A model generated the notes under the pieces. That model was not told the DNA's origin, searched no databases, and worked only from the letters and a program-made list of their open reading frames with translations. Made by a program: the position numbers and the translations under genes. From an uncultured Sutterella sp. (GTDB lineage Bacteria > Pseudomonadota > Gammaproteobacteria > Burkholderiales > Burkholderiaceae_F): a DNA stretch of 18,984 bases. Within the stretch, counting starts at the first letter, position 1; the number at the start of each line of letters is the position of its first letter. Location: positions 1 through 18,984 of the forward strand of contig CAJLHF010000040.1 of the NCBI GenBank assembly GCA_905206365.1, written 5' to 3'. This document shows positions 6,529-14,099 of this stretch, piece after piece.

Positions 6529-6554
6529 GAAGTCCATACCGCGGTATGGACTTC
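6529..6554. promoter_or_regulatory. Perfect 26-bp palindrome
   Basis: The half-site GAAGTCCATACCG (6529-6541) is followed immediately by its exact reverse complement (6542-6554). There is no loop and no T run, so it looks like a dimeric operator more than a terminator. It lies 58 bases after the LysR stop and about 290 bases before the tetraheme cytochrome gene. The CATACC/GGTATG core also occurs in the hairpin before the FAD reductase. Confidence 0.55.
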
Positions 6555-6580
6555 ATCGACTTTGGTCGGGGATTCCACGA

Positions 6581-6607
6581 CCTCGGGCGTATTCCCCGAG
6601 GGTTTTC
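6581..6607 (+). terminator. Probable terminator of the LysR gene
   Basis: CCTCGGG (6581-6587) pairs with CCCGAGG (6595-6601) around a seven-base loop, followed by GTTTTC. The stem is short and the T run brief, so the strength is modest. Confidence 0.5.
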
Positions 6608-6669
6608 ACGGAGACGACGGGGCGGTTCGGAGGACACTTCGGGACTCTCCCCTCTTGTCCGCGCCGCTC

Positions 6670-6687
6670 GCTTAACGTAGGCTTAAC
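6670..6687 (+). promoter_or_regulatory. GCTTAAC direct repeat with 11-bp period
   Basis: GCTTAAC occurs at 6670-6676 and again at 6681-6687, one helical turn apart, about 160 bases before the tetraheme cytochrome start. Seven-base direct repeats at 11-bp spacing are typical of OmpR/PhoB-type response regulators. The rest of the 374-base gap shows no convincing gene. Confidence 0.4.
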
Positions 6688-6835
6688 AGCTGAACGGCCC
6701 GTCCCGATTTTTCCCGGCCGCCGCGCCCATTCCGGTCTTCGCACCAGCCACCGAGGAGGTTTTCGACCGTCCTCGCCGTCGAAGCCGAAATCCGCGCGAG
6801 CGTCTCGACTCCACCACCCTTCGGGCGCCGCCAAC

Positions 6836-6840
6836 GGAGA
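6836..6840 (+). promoter_or_regulatory. Shine-Dalgarno site of tetraheme cytochrome
   Basis: GGAGA lies five bases before the ATG at 6846 and fixes the start of the signal peptide. Confidence 0.75.
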
Positions 6841-6845
6841 AAACG

Positions 6846-7196
6846 ATGAACGCCAACACCTTCTTTGCCGCCCTTCTTGCGGGCTCCTTCCTCTTTGCCG
6901 GCGCCGCCGCGGCCGATGCCGCCGAATTCGGTGCGGACCGCCACGTGGCCCGCGGCGTCGAATGCGCTTCCTGCCACGGGAAGAACAACGAAATCTCGAC
7001 CCCGACGATCGACCAGTGCACGCAGTGCCACAAGCCCGACGACGTGGCCGCCCGTACGAAGGACGTGAAGCCCCACAATCCGCACGTCTCGCCTCACTAC
7101 GGCAACACGCTCGACTGCACGCTCTGCCACATGCAGCACGCCGAACCCGAAAACTACTGCGACCAGTGCCATCAGTTCGGCTTCAAGGTGAAGTAA
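6846..7196 (+). CDS. Periplasmic tetraheme cytochrome c (flavocytochrome c3 heme-domain type)
   Basis: A 116-residue secreted multiheme cytochrome. The Sec signal peptide covers about residues 1-26 (hydrophobic FFAALLAGSFLFAGAAAA, then ADAAEF). Four CXXCH heme sites are visible: CASCH 40-44, CTQCH 58-62, CTLCH 91-95 and CDQCH 105-109. Additional histidines in NPHVSPHYG (78-86) and MQH (96-98) are likely distal ligands. This pattern matches the tetraheme domain of Shewanella-type flavocytochrome c3, here as a free protein. It probably shuttles electrons from a membrane quinol dehydrogenase to a periplasmic reductase, most plausibly the heme-less FAD reductase at 2037-3590. It has its own Shine-Dalgarno site and terminator and so appears monocistronic. 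Heme attachment would need the Ccm system, of which ccmI is also in this window. Confidence 0.92.
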   Translation: MNANTFFAALLAGSFLFAGAAAADAAEFGADRHVARGVECASCHGKNNEISTPTIDQCTQCHKPDDVAARTKDVKPHNPHVSPHYGNTLDCTLCHMQHAEPENYCDQCHQFGFKVK

Positions 7197-7282
7197 TTCA
7201 CAGCGGATTCGGATGAGTTTCGGATCGGAAACCCGCGAACGACTCCTGCCGTTTGCGAAACGTTCGACCCCGAGACACTTTG

Positions 7283-7318
7283 CGGCCCGTACGACCACGT
7301 ACGGGCCGTTTGCTTTTT
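7283..7318 (+). terminator. Terminator of the tetraheme cytochrome gene
   Basis: A perfect 11-bp stem CGGCCCGTACG (7283-7293) pairs with CGTACGGGCCG (7298-7308) around ACCA, followed by TTTGCTTTTT. The remaining 127 bases to the next gene show nothing definite. Confidence 0.9.
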
Positions 7319-7445
7319 CGGGGTAAGGCTTCGCACGGGTGACAACGCGCAAGAGCAAACCCGGAGAGTGACGAACGCCCCCGCAGTCGATACACTCGGG
7401 AGAGATACCTCTTTTCTTCAGCCGCCCCTGCGCGGCCCCCGAACC

Positions 7446-7886
7446 ATGCGTCCACGAATTCTTTGCGTCGCACTTCTCGTTTGCCTGCTTGCAGCGGGCT
7501 GCAGCACGTACGTTACGGTCGAGAGCCGCCCCGAAGGCGCGCGCATCACCGACCTTTCGGGCTCGGTCGAGTACGGGATCGCGCCCGTGGAGGTGGCATA
7601 TCCGACCGACGAACTCGAAGCGCGCGGCGGGAAGATCCCGGGCTTTCGCGCGACCTGGCCTTCGGGAGCGAAGGCCGAAACGACGGCAGAACTCGTTCCC
7701 GACCCGAAGCGGGGTCTCACCGTCACGCTCGAGCGTCCGAAGGGGGCGCCCGGCTACGAGAAGGATCTCGAATTCGCGCTCGAACGCGCGTCGGAGCGCG
7801 CCAAGCGCGCGGAGGCCGAGCGCGAACGGATGGAGCTCTACCTCGACTCGCGCCCGTACGGGTTCTGGTTCCGACCTTTTCCTTAA
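7446..7886 (+). CDS. Lipoprotein with PEGA-like domain
   Basis: A predicted 146-residue lipoprotein. The ATG at 7446 gives MRPRILCVALLVCLLAAGCS, a lipoprotein signal peptide with C19 as the acylated residue. The mature N-terminus, YVTVESRPEGARITDLSG, resembles a PEGA domain, a small beta-fold common in surface-associated bacterial proteins. The C-terminal third (about residues 105-135) is charged and helical (EFALERASERAKRAEAERER) and probably forms a coiled coil, ending in the aromatic segment YGFWFRPFP. An in-frame GTG at 7368 would place 26 residues before the signal peptide and is rejected. No Shine-Dalgarno site is visible. It lies 116 bases before the tolC-type gene on the same strand; a functional link to the exporter is possible but unproven. 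Confidence 0.78.
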   Translation: MRPRILCVALLVCLLAAGCSTYVTVESRPEGARITDLSGSVEYGIAPVEVAYPTDELEARGGKIPGFRATWPSGAKAETTAELVPDPKRGLTVTLERPKGAPGYEKDLEFALERASERAKRAEAERERMELYLDSRPYGFWFRPFP

Positions 7887-8002
7887 TCAACCCGCCGCGG
7901 GTACGAACGGCGCGAAAACGGCCGAACAAGCCGACAGAAGCCAAAAGAGCGCCCGAGCGCGTATCATGCACACTTCCTTTCAATCTTCCGACTGCGTAAT
8001 CC

Positions 8003-9508
8003 ATGTCTAACGAACCCTTGCGAAGCCGCGCCCGGGCCGGACTTTTCATCGTCGCAGCCGTCTTGGCCGCGGCGGGCCGCCTTGAAGCGGCGCCCGTCGT
8101 TTCGAGCGAACCCGTCCGATCCGTCGAGGCCGCGGCGGGTACGGTTGCGGCGCACCGCGCCGCTCCGATGAGTTTCGACGAAGCGCGCACGCTCCTTCAC
8201 GCGCGTGCCGACATTCTGCGCGCGCACGACGCCGAAATCGCCCGTGCCGACTACGAGTCCGAAAGCGCGAAGTGGCTCGGCGGTCCGACAATCGACGTCA
8301 ACGCCATGCACATGGAAGGGTCGAAAACGGTCGAGCTTGGACTCGACACCTCGGGCGTGGCGGGTGCCGTGGGCGGAATCGTCGACGGGTTGCACCCGGG
8401 CCTGGGCGGCGTCGTCGCGTCGCGCATCCCCTCGAATTTTTCGATCGGCTTCAAGGAGGACATCGGCGGTCCGCGCGCGTCGATCAACATGGTTTGGCCG
8501 CTTTATACCGGGGGTGCGATCTCCGCCAAGCAGGCCGCACTCGGACACAAGGCGACCGAAAGCCGCGCCGAGCGCGATGCGGTTCGCAACGAAATGGACG
8601 CGGACCTCGCGCGCAAATATTGGGCCGTTCAGCTCGCGCGCTCGATCGAGAAGGTTCGCAGCGACATGCTCGCCGACGAAGAACGGGCCGTCCACCGCGC
8701 GAAGCGCTTTGAAAAGGAAGGCCTCATTTCGAAAATCGAACGCATGAGCGTCGAAGTGTCCCGCGACGCCGCAAAGCGCGACCTCGTCGCCGCGCAGACC
8801 GATACGCGCGTTGCGGAAACCGAACTCATGCACGGGCTGCGCGAAGCGCGCCTTCCGGAACTCTCCACGCCCCTCTTTGTCATTCGCGGGGACCTCGGCA
8901 CGCTTGCCGACTGGGAAGCGGCCGCCCGCTCGTCGAGCCCCGTGCTCGATCGGATCGACGCTCAACGCCTCCAGGCCGTGCAGGGGGTGGCGGCGGCCGA
9001 GAGTCGTTTCAAGCCGCAGGTCTTCGCCTTCGGGACGAAGAACCTCATCAAGCACTATCTGACGCTCCCCGAGCCCGACTGGGTGGCGGGGATCGGCGTC
9101 AAATTCACGCTCTGGAGCAATTCGGACCGCTTTGCGAGTCTTTCCGCCGCGCAGAGCGTCGTGTCGAAGGCCGAAGCCGCGCACGCCGAAGCGCGGAATA
9201 CGATCGAGAGCACCGTGAACGTCGCCTTTTTGCGCGTCACGCAAGCCCGCGAAGAATACGACCTCACCGAGTCGACCGTGAAGCTCGCCCGCGAGAACCT
9301 GCGACTTCGCGAATCGAGTTTCGCCGAAGGGTTGTCGACGGCACTTGACGTCAGCAACGCCCGAACGCAATTGGCGGGAGCAGAAATCGCCAAGCGCGTC
9401 GCCGCCTACAAGTTCGTGCTCGGTTGGGCGATGCTCCACGCTGCCTCGGGCCGCATGGATCAGTTCGTCGAATCGCTCGCGCGAAACGACCTCGAGACCG
9501 AGCTCTGA
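8003..9508 (+). CDS. TolC family outer membrane efflux protein
   Basis: A 501-residue outer-membrane factor that would form the exit channel of a tripartite export system. An N-terminal signal peptide is visible (RSRARAGLFIVAAVLAAAG, cleaved near residue 30). Two long helical repeats rich in Ala, Arg and Glu follow (MSFDEARTLLHARADILRAHDAEIARADYES near residue 56; later LRLRESSFAEGLSTALDVSNARTQL near residue 435), as in TolC-type outer membrane efflux proteins. Beta-barrel-like segments lie between (FSIGFKEDIGGPRASINMVWPLYTGG; DWVAGIGVKFTLWS). The length fits the family. It is followed on the same strand by an HlyD-type adaptor and a double permease. The ATG is preceded by GTAATCC with no Shine-Dalgarno site. 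Confidence 0.9.
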   Translation: MSNEPLRSRARAGLFIVAAVLAAAGRLEAAPVVSSEPVRSVEAAAGTVAAHRAAPMSFDEARTLLHARADILRAHDAEIARADYESESAKWLGGPTIDVNAMHMEGSKTVELGLDTSGVAGAVGGIVDGLHPGLGGVVASRIPSNFSIGFKEDIGGPRASINMVWPLYTGGAISAKQAALGHKATESRAERDAVRNEMDADLARKYWAVQLARSIEKVRSDMLADEERAVHRAKRFEKEGLISKIERMSVEVSRDAAKRDLVAAQTDTRVAETELMHGLREARLPELSTPLFVIRGDLGTLADWEAAARSSSPVLDRIDAQRLQAVQGVAAAESRFKPQVFAFGTKNLIKHYLTLPEPDWVAGIGVKFTLWSNSDRFASLSAAQSVVSKAEAAHAEARNTIESTVNVAFLRVTQAREEYDLTESTVKLARENLRLRESSFAEGLSTALDVSNARTQLAGAEIAKRVAAYKFVLGWAMLHAASGRMDQFVESLARNDLETEL

Positions 9509-9515
9509 TACCGAA

Positions 9516-9564
9516 CCCCGAGGCGCCTCCGATCCGCCCGACGCGCAGTGAGCGTCCCTCGGGG
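9516..9564 (+). repeat. Hairpin between tolC- and hlyD-type genes
   Basis: CCCCGAGG (9516-9523) can pair with CCTCGGGG (9557-9564) across a 33-base loop in the 106-base gap. T-rich runs follow at about 9585-9600. It may be a partial terminator or stability element tuning the ratio of channel to adaptor. Confidence 0.3.
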
Positions 9565-9614
9565 AGCCTCGGCGCACCGACATTCGTTTTTCCCTTTTTC
9601 CGCAGTGGTTTTCT

Positions 9615-10685
9615 ATGACCGACGTCGAACGTTCCGCGGCTCGTCCGAATGACGGGCTCGATTCCCGCCCGAAGGCGGTTTCCAAAGCGCCCGCGATCGC
9701 GGGTCTCGCTGTCCTGATCGGTGCCGCAGCCTTCGTGGGCTGGGGCGTCTGGAAGGCGACGAACCCCGAACCCGTGCCGCTCCAGGGCACGGTCGACGCC
9801 ACGACCGTGTCGGTCGCAGCGAAGATCCCCGGGCGCATCGGCACCGTGAACGTGAAGGAAGGCGACGTCGTCTCCGCGGGCGACGTCGTCGCCGTCATCG
9901 AAATTCCCGAAATCGAAGCGCGTCTCGCACAGGCGAGCGCCCTGAAGCGCGCCGCGGCCGCGAAGGCCGACCTCGCCGAAGAAGGCGCCCGCACGCAGGA
10001 AATCGACGCCGCCCGCGCGACGCTCGAGCGCGCCCGCGCCGGGGAGACCCTGGCGAAAAAGACGTTCGACCGCATCGACGCGCTCTACCGCGAGGGGCTC
10101 GTGGCCTCGCAGCGCCACGACGAAGCGCGCGCTCAGTTGCAAAACGCCCGCGAGCTCGTTGCGGCCGCCCGAGCGCAGCTTTCCGCCCTCGAAGAAGGTG
10201 CCCGCCGCCAGGAAAAGGAGGCCGCCCGAGCCCTTCTCGCGCAGGCCGAAGGGGGCGTTTCCGAAGCAACGTCCCTTGCGGGCGAAAGCGATGTGAAGAG
10301 CCCCATTGCGGGCGAAGTGACCCGCGTGGTGATGGAGCCGGGCGAAGTCGCCCCGGCGGGCTTTCCGCTCGTACTCGTCACCGACGTCTCCGACCCGTGG
10401 GTGACCTTCAACCTGCGCGAAGACGACTTGAAGGGCGTCACCGTGGGCCGCCGCTTTGCGGCTCACGTTCCCGCGCTCGGCGGAACGTTCGACTTTTCCG
10501 TCTATTGGATCAACCCGCGGGGCGACTACGCCACGTGGCGCGCGACGCGCCAGTCCTCGGGCTACGACCTTCGGACCTTCGAAGTGCGGGCGCGACCCGT
10601 GGAAGCGATCCCGAACCTGCGCCCGGGGATGACGGTGGTGGTGGATCGCGCGGCGCTTGAAGCTGCCGACAGCGCCGCCCGCTGA
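9615..10685 (+). CDS. HlyD family membrane fusion protein
   Basis: A 356-residue periplasmic adaptor that connects an inner-membrane transporter to the TolC-type channel. One N-terminal membrane anchor lies at about residues 28-48 (IAGLAVLIGAAAFVGWGVW). The lipoyl-like half-motif VAAKIPGRIGTVNVKEGDVVSAGDVVAVIE follows at about 70-98. A long alpha-hairpin (about 100-215; ALKRAAAAKADLAEE, ARATLERARAGETLAKKTF, LVAAARAQLSALEEGARR) comes next. The second lipoyl half is DVKSPIAGEVTRVVMEPGEVAPAG and the beta-barrel segment is DPWVTFNLREDDL. It sits between the tolC-type gene and the fused permease, which starts 16 bases after its stop, so all three are probably one operon. The substrate is unknown; drugs or toxic metabolites are typical for the class. 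Confidence 0.93.
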   Translation: MTDVERSAARPNDGLDSRPKAVSKAPAIAGLAVLIGAAAFVGWGVWKATNPEPVPLQGTVDATTVSVAAKIPGRIGTVNVKEGDVVSAGDVVAVIEIPEIEARLAQASALKRAAAAKADLAEEGARTQEIDAARATLERARAGETLAKKTFDRIDALYREGLVASQRHDEARAQLQNARELVAAARAQLSALEEGARRQEKEAARALLAQAEGGVSEATSLAGESDVKSPIAGEVTRVVMEPGEVAPAGFPLVLVTDVSDPWVTFNLREDDLKGVTVGRRFAAHVPALGGTFDFSVYWINPRGDYATWRATRQSSGYDLRTFEVRARPVEAIPNLRPGMTVVVDRAALEAADSAAR

Positions 10686-10701
10686 CCGATCGGAATCCGC
10701 C

Positions 10702-13176
10702 ATGCGCTTCGGCTCTTTTTGCGACGCCCTCCTGAGGGTTGCCCGTCTCGAAGTCTCGGGGGTTTTCTCGCGCCCCAAGGAGTGGGTGACGGGGCTTTTG
10801 CTGCCGATTTTTTGGTGCGTCGTGCTCGCGCTCACCTTCGGCGACGGCCTCATGACGCGTCTGCCCGTCGGGGTGGTGGACCTCGATCGCTCGAGCACCT
10901 CGCGCGCCGCGATCGAGCGCATGGAAGCGCTGCCGTCGGTCCGATCCGTGCGGTTTGCGTCGATCGCCGAGGCGAACGACGCCCTTTCCCGAGGCGCCAC
11001 CTACGGGACGATCGTGGTGCCGCCCGACTGGGAGCGCGACAACCTGCGGGGCACCGGAAGCGCCCTCTCGCTTCAGCTCAACAAGTCCTATTACGCGGTG
11101 GGTACCATTCTGGAGGTCGACTTGAAGAGTGCGCTCGCCGCCGCTCGCATGGAAGAGAGCGCCGTGAAATTGACGCAGGCGGGAGGCACGTTTGCCGCAA
11201 ATGCGGATCGCCTGCGCGTGACCGTCCCCGACGTCGACTTCGAAGGAAACACGGCGTTCAATTTCTTTGCATACCTGTTGCCGACGCTGCTTCCCGGGGT
11301 CCTCGCGTTGGGTGCGGCCCTCATGTTCGTGTCGTCGACCGTTCGCGAATGGCGCGACGGGGGACTCGACCGGTTTTTCGAAGCGGCCCGGGGATCGGCC
11401 GCCGCGGTCGTTCTCGGAAAGCTCCTTCCCTGGATCCTCTTTTTCGGCCTTGCGTCCACGGCCTGGGTCGGGTATTTCGCGGGGGTGGAAGGCTGGACCG
11501 CAACGGGTCCCGTCGCCCTCTGGATAGCGGGCGGCTGGGTGCTCGTCTTCGCCATGGCGGGGTTGGCCGTTCTCTTTACGGCGATTTCGCCCACGTGGGT
11601 GATCGCGGTTTCGGCGACCGTGTGTCTCATCGCCCCGACCTTTCCCTTTACGGGCTTTTCCTTTCCGCTCGACGCGATGACGCCGGGCGCGGCCTTCTTC
11701 GGCGAACTTCTGCCGCTCACCCATTACCTGCGGCTTCAGGCCGAAGTGTGGGTGTTGGGCAGTCCCCTCGATGCGATCCTCGCGACGCTCGGCACGCTCG
11801 CACTCTTCCCGCTCGTTTTCTTTGCGGCGGGTACTCCCCTTTTGGCCGCGAAGTGGCGCGGGCGGCTTCGTTGGGAAGCCGCGGCGCGCGAACTCGCGCG
11901 GCTCGACGCGTCGGACGCGCAACGGACCGAAGAGCTTGACCGAAAAGAGGCCGCCTCGCACCCGACGGGATTCTTGGAAACCTTCGGGTGGACGTTGCGC
12001 GCCTCGATTCTCAACCGCGACACCTTTGCGGTGTTTGTCGGAGCCGTCGCCTTTTACCTCGTCTTCTACGGATGGCCGTACGGCAATCAGCAAATCGAGC
12101 GCGTTCCGGTAGCGGTCGTGGACCTCGACGGCTCGAGCGCCGCGCGGCGCCTCATCGCCAAATTCGACGCCGCGTCCGCGTCGCGTATTTTTCTCGTGAC
12201 GCGGGATGCGCGCGAAGCCGAAGACGCCTATCGACGCGGGAAAACCGACGTCGTCGTGACGATTCCCGAAGGGTACGAAGAGCGCCTCGCCCGAGGACTC
12301 AACACGACGATTCACGTGCTCGGCAACGGCGCCTACCCCGTCAAGGCGCGCGCCGTGCAGGCGGCGCTCGCTGCCGTCGTGTCGGAGTCGGGCGTCCTTG
12401 AAGAAGCGTCCCTGCGGGCGCCCGGCCTTCCCGCTGCGGCCTTGGGCGCCGCGGCCGTTCGGGCTCCGAGTCTCATCGTCGACTACCGCTACAACACCAA
12501 TTCGGGCTACGCCAATTACACCGTTCCCATGGTCGGTCCCGTCATCATTCAGGCCGTGATGCTCATGGGGATCACGATGGCTTTGGGCGGTTGGCTGGCC
12601 GCGGCGCGGCGCCCGAGGGCCGTGGCGGATGCGTTGAGACGGCCCCTTGCGGGGGGCTTCGCCCTTTTCGCCGCCTTCTGGTTCATCGCCTTTTTCTGGT
12701 TCCTCTACATGGAGGGCTTTGCCTTCTGGGCGATGGACTACGGGAACCTATTGAACGCGACGGGCACGATCGCCGCGGGCTTTTTCTTTACGGGCGCGGT
12801 GACGGCCTTGTGTACGGCCGTGACGCTCGTGATCGGCACGAACGCCTGGACGACGCCGGCGGTCGTGATCGTTTCGGCTCCGGTTCTTTTTCTTTCGGGC
12901 GCCGTCTGGCCCGCGGAAGGAATCACGAACCCCATAGCACTCGGGCTCGCTCAGTTGCTCCCGACAACGCCCGGCATCGTCGCGATTGCCGCCGCCTCAC
13001 AGGACGGCGCGTCACTCAACGCGATTCTTCCCGCCTGCGCGCACTTGGCGGGCCTCATGCTCCTCTATCTGGTCCTTGCCTATGCCGCGGCCCGACGGCT
13101 GAACGAGCTTGACGCGCGCGCGGCGCTCATGGGCCTGCGGTTCGATCGCAAGTCCCCGGGGGCGGGCGACTTCTGA
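10702..13176 (+). CDS. Fused double ABC-2 type permease
   Basis: An 824-residue inner-membrane protein made of two tandem ABC-2 type permease units. Each unit starts with a membrane helix, then a periplasmic domain with the same motif (PVGVVDLDRSS at residues 55-65; PVAVVDLDGSS near 469-479), then a cluster of about five helices. First-half helices include FFAYLLPTLLPGVLALGAAL and VLVFAMAGLAVLFTA; second-half helices include VIIQAVMLMGITMAL, FALFAAFWFIAFFWFLY and AVVIVSAPVLFLSGAVW. ABC-2 permeases normally need two copies and an ATPase. Here the two copies are one polypeptide and no ATPase gene is present in the window. The ATG at 10702 lies 16 bases after the hlyD stop; an upstream TTG at 10657 overlaps hlyD and is less likely. 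It probably exports a hydrophobic compound through the adaptor and channel encoded upstream. Confidence 0.9.
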   Translation: MRFGSFCDALLRVARLEVSGVFSRPKEWVTGLLLPIFWCVVLALTFGDGLMTRLPVGVVDLDRSSTSRAAIERMEALPSVRSVRFASIAEANDALSRGATYGTIVVPPDWERDNLRGTGSALSLQLNKSYYAVGTILEVDLKSALAAARMEESAVKLTQAGGTFAANADRLRVTVPDVDFEGNTAFNFFAYLLPTLLPGVLALGAALMFVSSTVREWRDGGLDRFFEAARGSAAAVVLGKLLPWILFFGLASTAWVGYFAGVEGWTATGPVALWIAGGWVLVFAMAGLAVLFTAISPTWVIAVSATVCLIAPTFPFTGFSFPLDAMTPGAAFFGELLPLTHYLRLQAEVWVLGSPLDAILATLGTLALFPLVFFAAGTPLLAAKWRGRLRWEAAARELARLDASDAQRTEELDRKEAASHPTGFLETFGWTLRASILNRDTFAVFVGAVAFYLVFYGWPYGNQQIERVPVAVVDLDGSSAARRLIAKFDAASASRIFLVTRDAREAEDAYRRGKTDVVVTIPEGYEERLARGLNTTIHVLGNGAYPVKARAVQAALAAVVSESGVLEEASLRAPGLPAAALGAAAVRAPSLIVDYRYNTNSGYANYTVPMVGPVIIQAVMLMGITMALGGWLAAARRPRAVADALRRPLAGGFALFAAFWFIAFFWFLYMEGFAFWAMDYGNLLNATGTIAAGFFFTGAVTALCTAVTLVIGTNAWTTPAVVIVSAPVLFLSGAVWPAEGITNPIALGLAQLLPTTPGIVAIAAASQDGASLNAILPACAHLAGLMLLYLVLAYAAARRLNELDARAALMGLRFDRKSPGAGDF

Positions 13177-13214
13177 ACCGTATTTTGCTCTCGACCGATT
13201 CATCTTCTTTTGCC

Positions 13215-13988
13215 ATGCGACTCATCGACTCCCACGCCCATCTCAACTCCGACGCTTTCGACGCGGACATCGACGCGGTGCTCGACCGCATGACCCAAGC
13301 CGGGGTCGTTGCCGCCGTCACGGTCGGGTGCGACGACGCGGACCTGCCGCGCCTCGAAGCACTCCTCGCGCGCCGTCCGGGGTTCCTCTTCGGTGCCTGG
13401 GCCGTGCACCCCGAATACCCCGACCACCGCGAACCCGACGTCGACGAAATCGCCGAAGTCGCCTCGCGCCCGGGGATGGTCGCGGTGGGCGAAACGGGGC
13501 TCGACTTTTACTGGTGCAAAGAGCCCCTCGACTGGCAACGGGCGCGCTTTCGCCGCCACATCGCCGCGGCGAAGATCGCGGGGAAGCCCCTGATCGTGCA
13601 CGCACGCGACGCGGAACCCGAAGCACTTGCAATTCTGCGTGAGGAAAATGCGGGCGAAACGGGATTCGTGATGCACTGCTTCTCGTCGACCGTGGAAACG
13701 GCCCTCTCGGTCGTCGACGCGGGCGGGCACGTGAGCTTTACGGGAAACCTCACCTTCAAGAAAAACGAGGCGCTGCGCGAGGTGGCGCGCGCATTGCCGC
13801 TTGAGCGCCTGATGCTTGAGACCGACTGCCCCTACATGGCCCCCGTGCCGCTGCGCGGCAAACGGTGCGAGCCGCAGTACGTCGAATACGTCGCGCGCGA
13901 AATCGCCCGCCTGAAGGGGCTCGAGACCGAAGCGGTCGCGGAGCGGACGACGCAAAACGCGATCGACTTCTTCCGACTTCCGCTCTGA
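13215..13988 (+). CDS. tatD: TatD family metal-dependent hydrolase (DNase)
   Basis: A 257-residue TatD-family hydrolase, a TIM-barrel metalloenzyme acting on DNA ends in characterised members. Metal ligands are clear: HAH at residues 7-9 in RLIDSHAHLN, the glutamate in VAVGETGLDFY, the histidine in LIVHARDAE, the histidine in VMHCFSS, and the aspartate in LMLETDCPYMAP. Length is typical for the family. The ATG at 13215 starts directly at the MRLIDSHAHL motif; an in-frame TTG at 13185 would add ten residues without support. It follows the permease gene by 38 bases on the same strand, but it is a housekeeping function, so cotranscription with the exporter is uncertain. TatD or the close paralog YcfH/TatD2 are both possible names. 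Confidence 0.93.
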   Translation: MRLIDSHAHLNSDAFDADIDAVLDRMTQAGVVAAVTVGCDDADLPRLEALLARRPGFLFGAWAVHPEYPDHREPDVDEIAEVASRPGMVAVGETGLDFYWCKEPLDWQRARFRRHIAAAKIAGKPLIVHARDAEPEALAILREENAGETGFVMHCFSSTVETALSVVDAGGHVSFTGNLTFKKNEALREVARALPLERLMLETDCPYMAPVPLRGKRCEPQYVEYVAREIARLKGLETEAVAERTTQNAIDFFRLPL

Positions 13989-14060
13989 GGTTCGGGGAGG
14001 GGTCGTTCGCTCTCTCCTTTCTCTCCCGTCATTTGCGCGTCCCTCGTGCGCACCATGCTA

Positions 14061-14090
14061 TTCTCACGAAAATTTTCGGGTTTTCATATT
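14061..14090 (+). promoter_or_regulatory. Candidate promoter of ankyrin gene
   Basis: TTCTCA (14061-14066) and CATATT (14085-14090) are spaced 18 bases apart in an AT-rich patch. If used, the transcript would begin within a few bases of the ATG at 14100, giving a nearly leaderless mRNA. Confidence 0.35.
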
Positions 14091-14099
14091 CCTTCGACC

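Noticed and set aside
6529..6554. The 26-bp palindrome as the LysR terminator
   Set aside because: It has no loop of its own and no T run after it; the hairpin at 6581-6607 with GTTTTC is a better terminator.
6553..6834. A 93-residue minus-strand frame in the gap before the tetraheme cytochrome
   Set aside because: It has no ribosome site, no recognisable motif and an Arg/Gly/Pro-rich composition, and it overlaps candidate regulatory sites.
7964..10075. A 703-residue open frame on the minus strand opposite the tolC and hlyD genes
   Set aside because: It spans two real genes and their gap, and shows low-complexity Arg, Ala and Gly composition with no domain; it is a GC-rich shadow frame.
10510..12315. 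A 601-residue open frame on the minus strand opposite the permease
   Set aside because: Its composition is highly charged and repetitive and it covers the well-supported membrane protein on the plus strand.
10702..13176. The double permease as two adjacent genes joined by a sequencing error
   Set aside because: The frame is continuous through the linker between halves (around residues 400-440), the linker is a normal charged segment, and fused double ABC-2 permeases are a plausible architecture.
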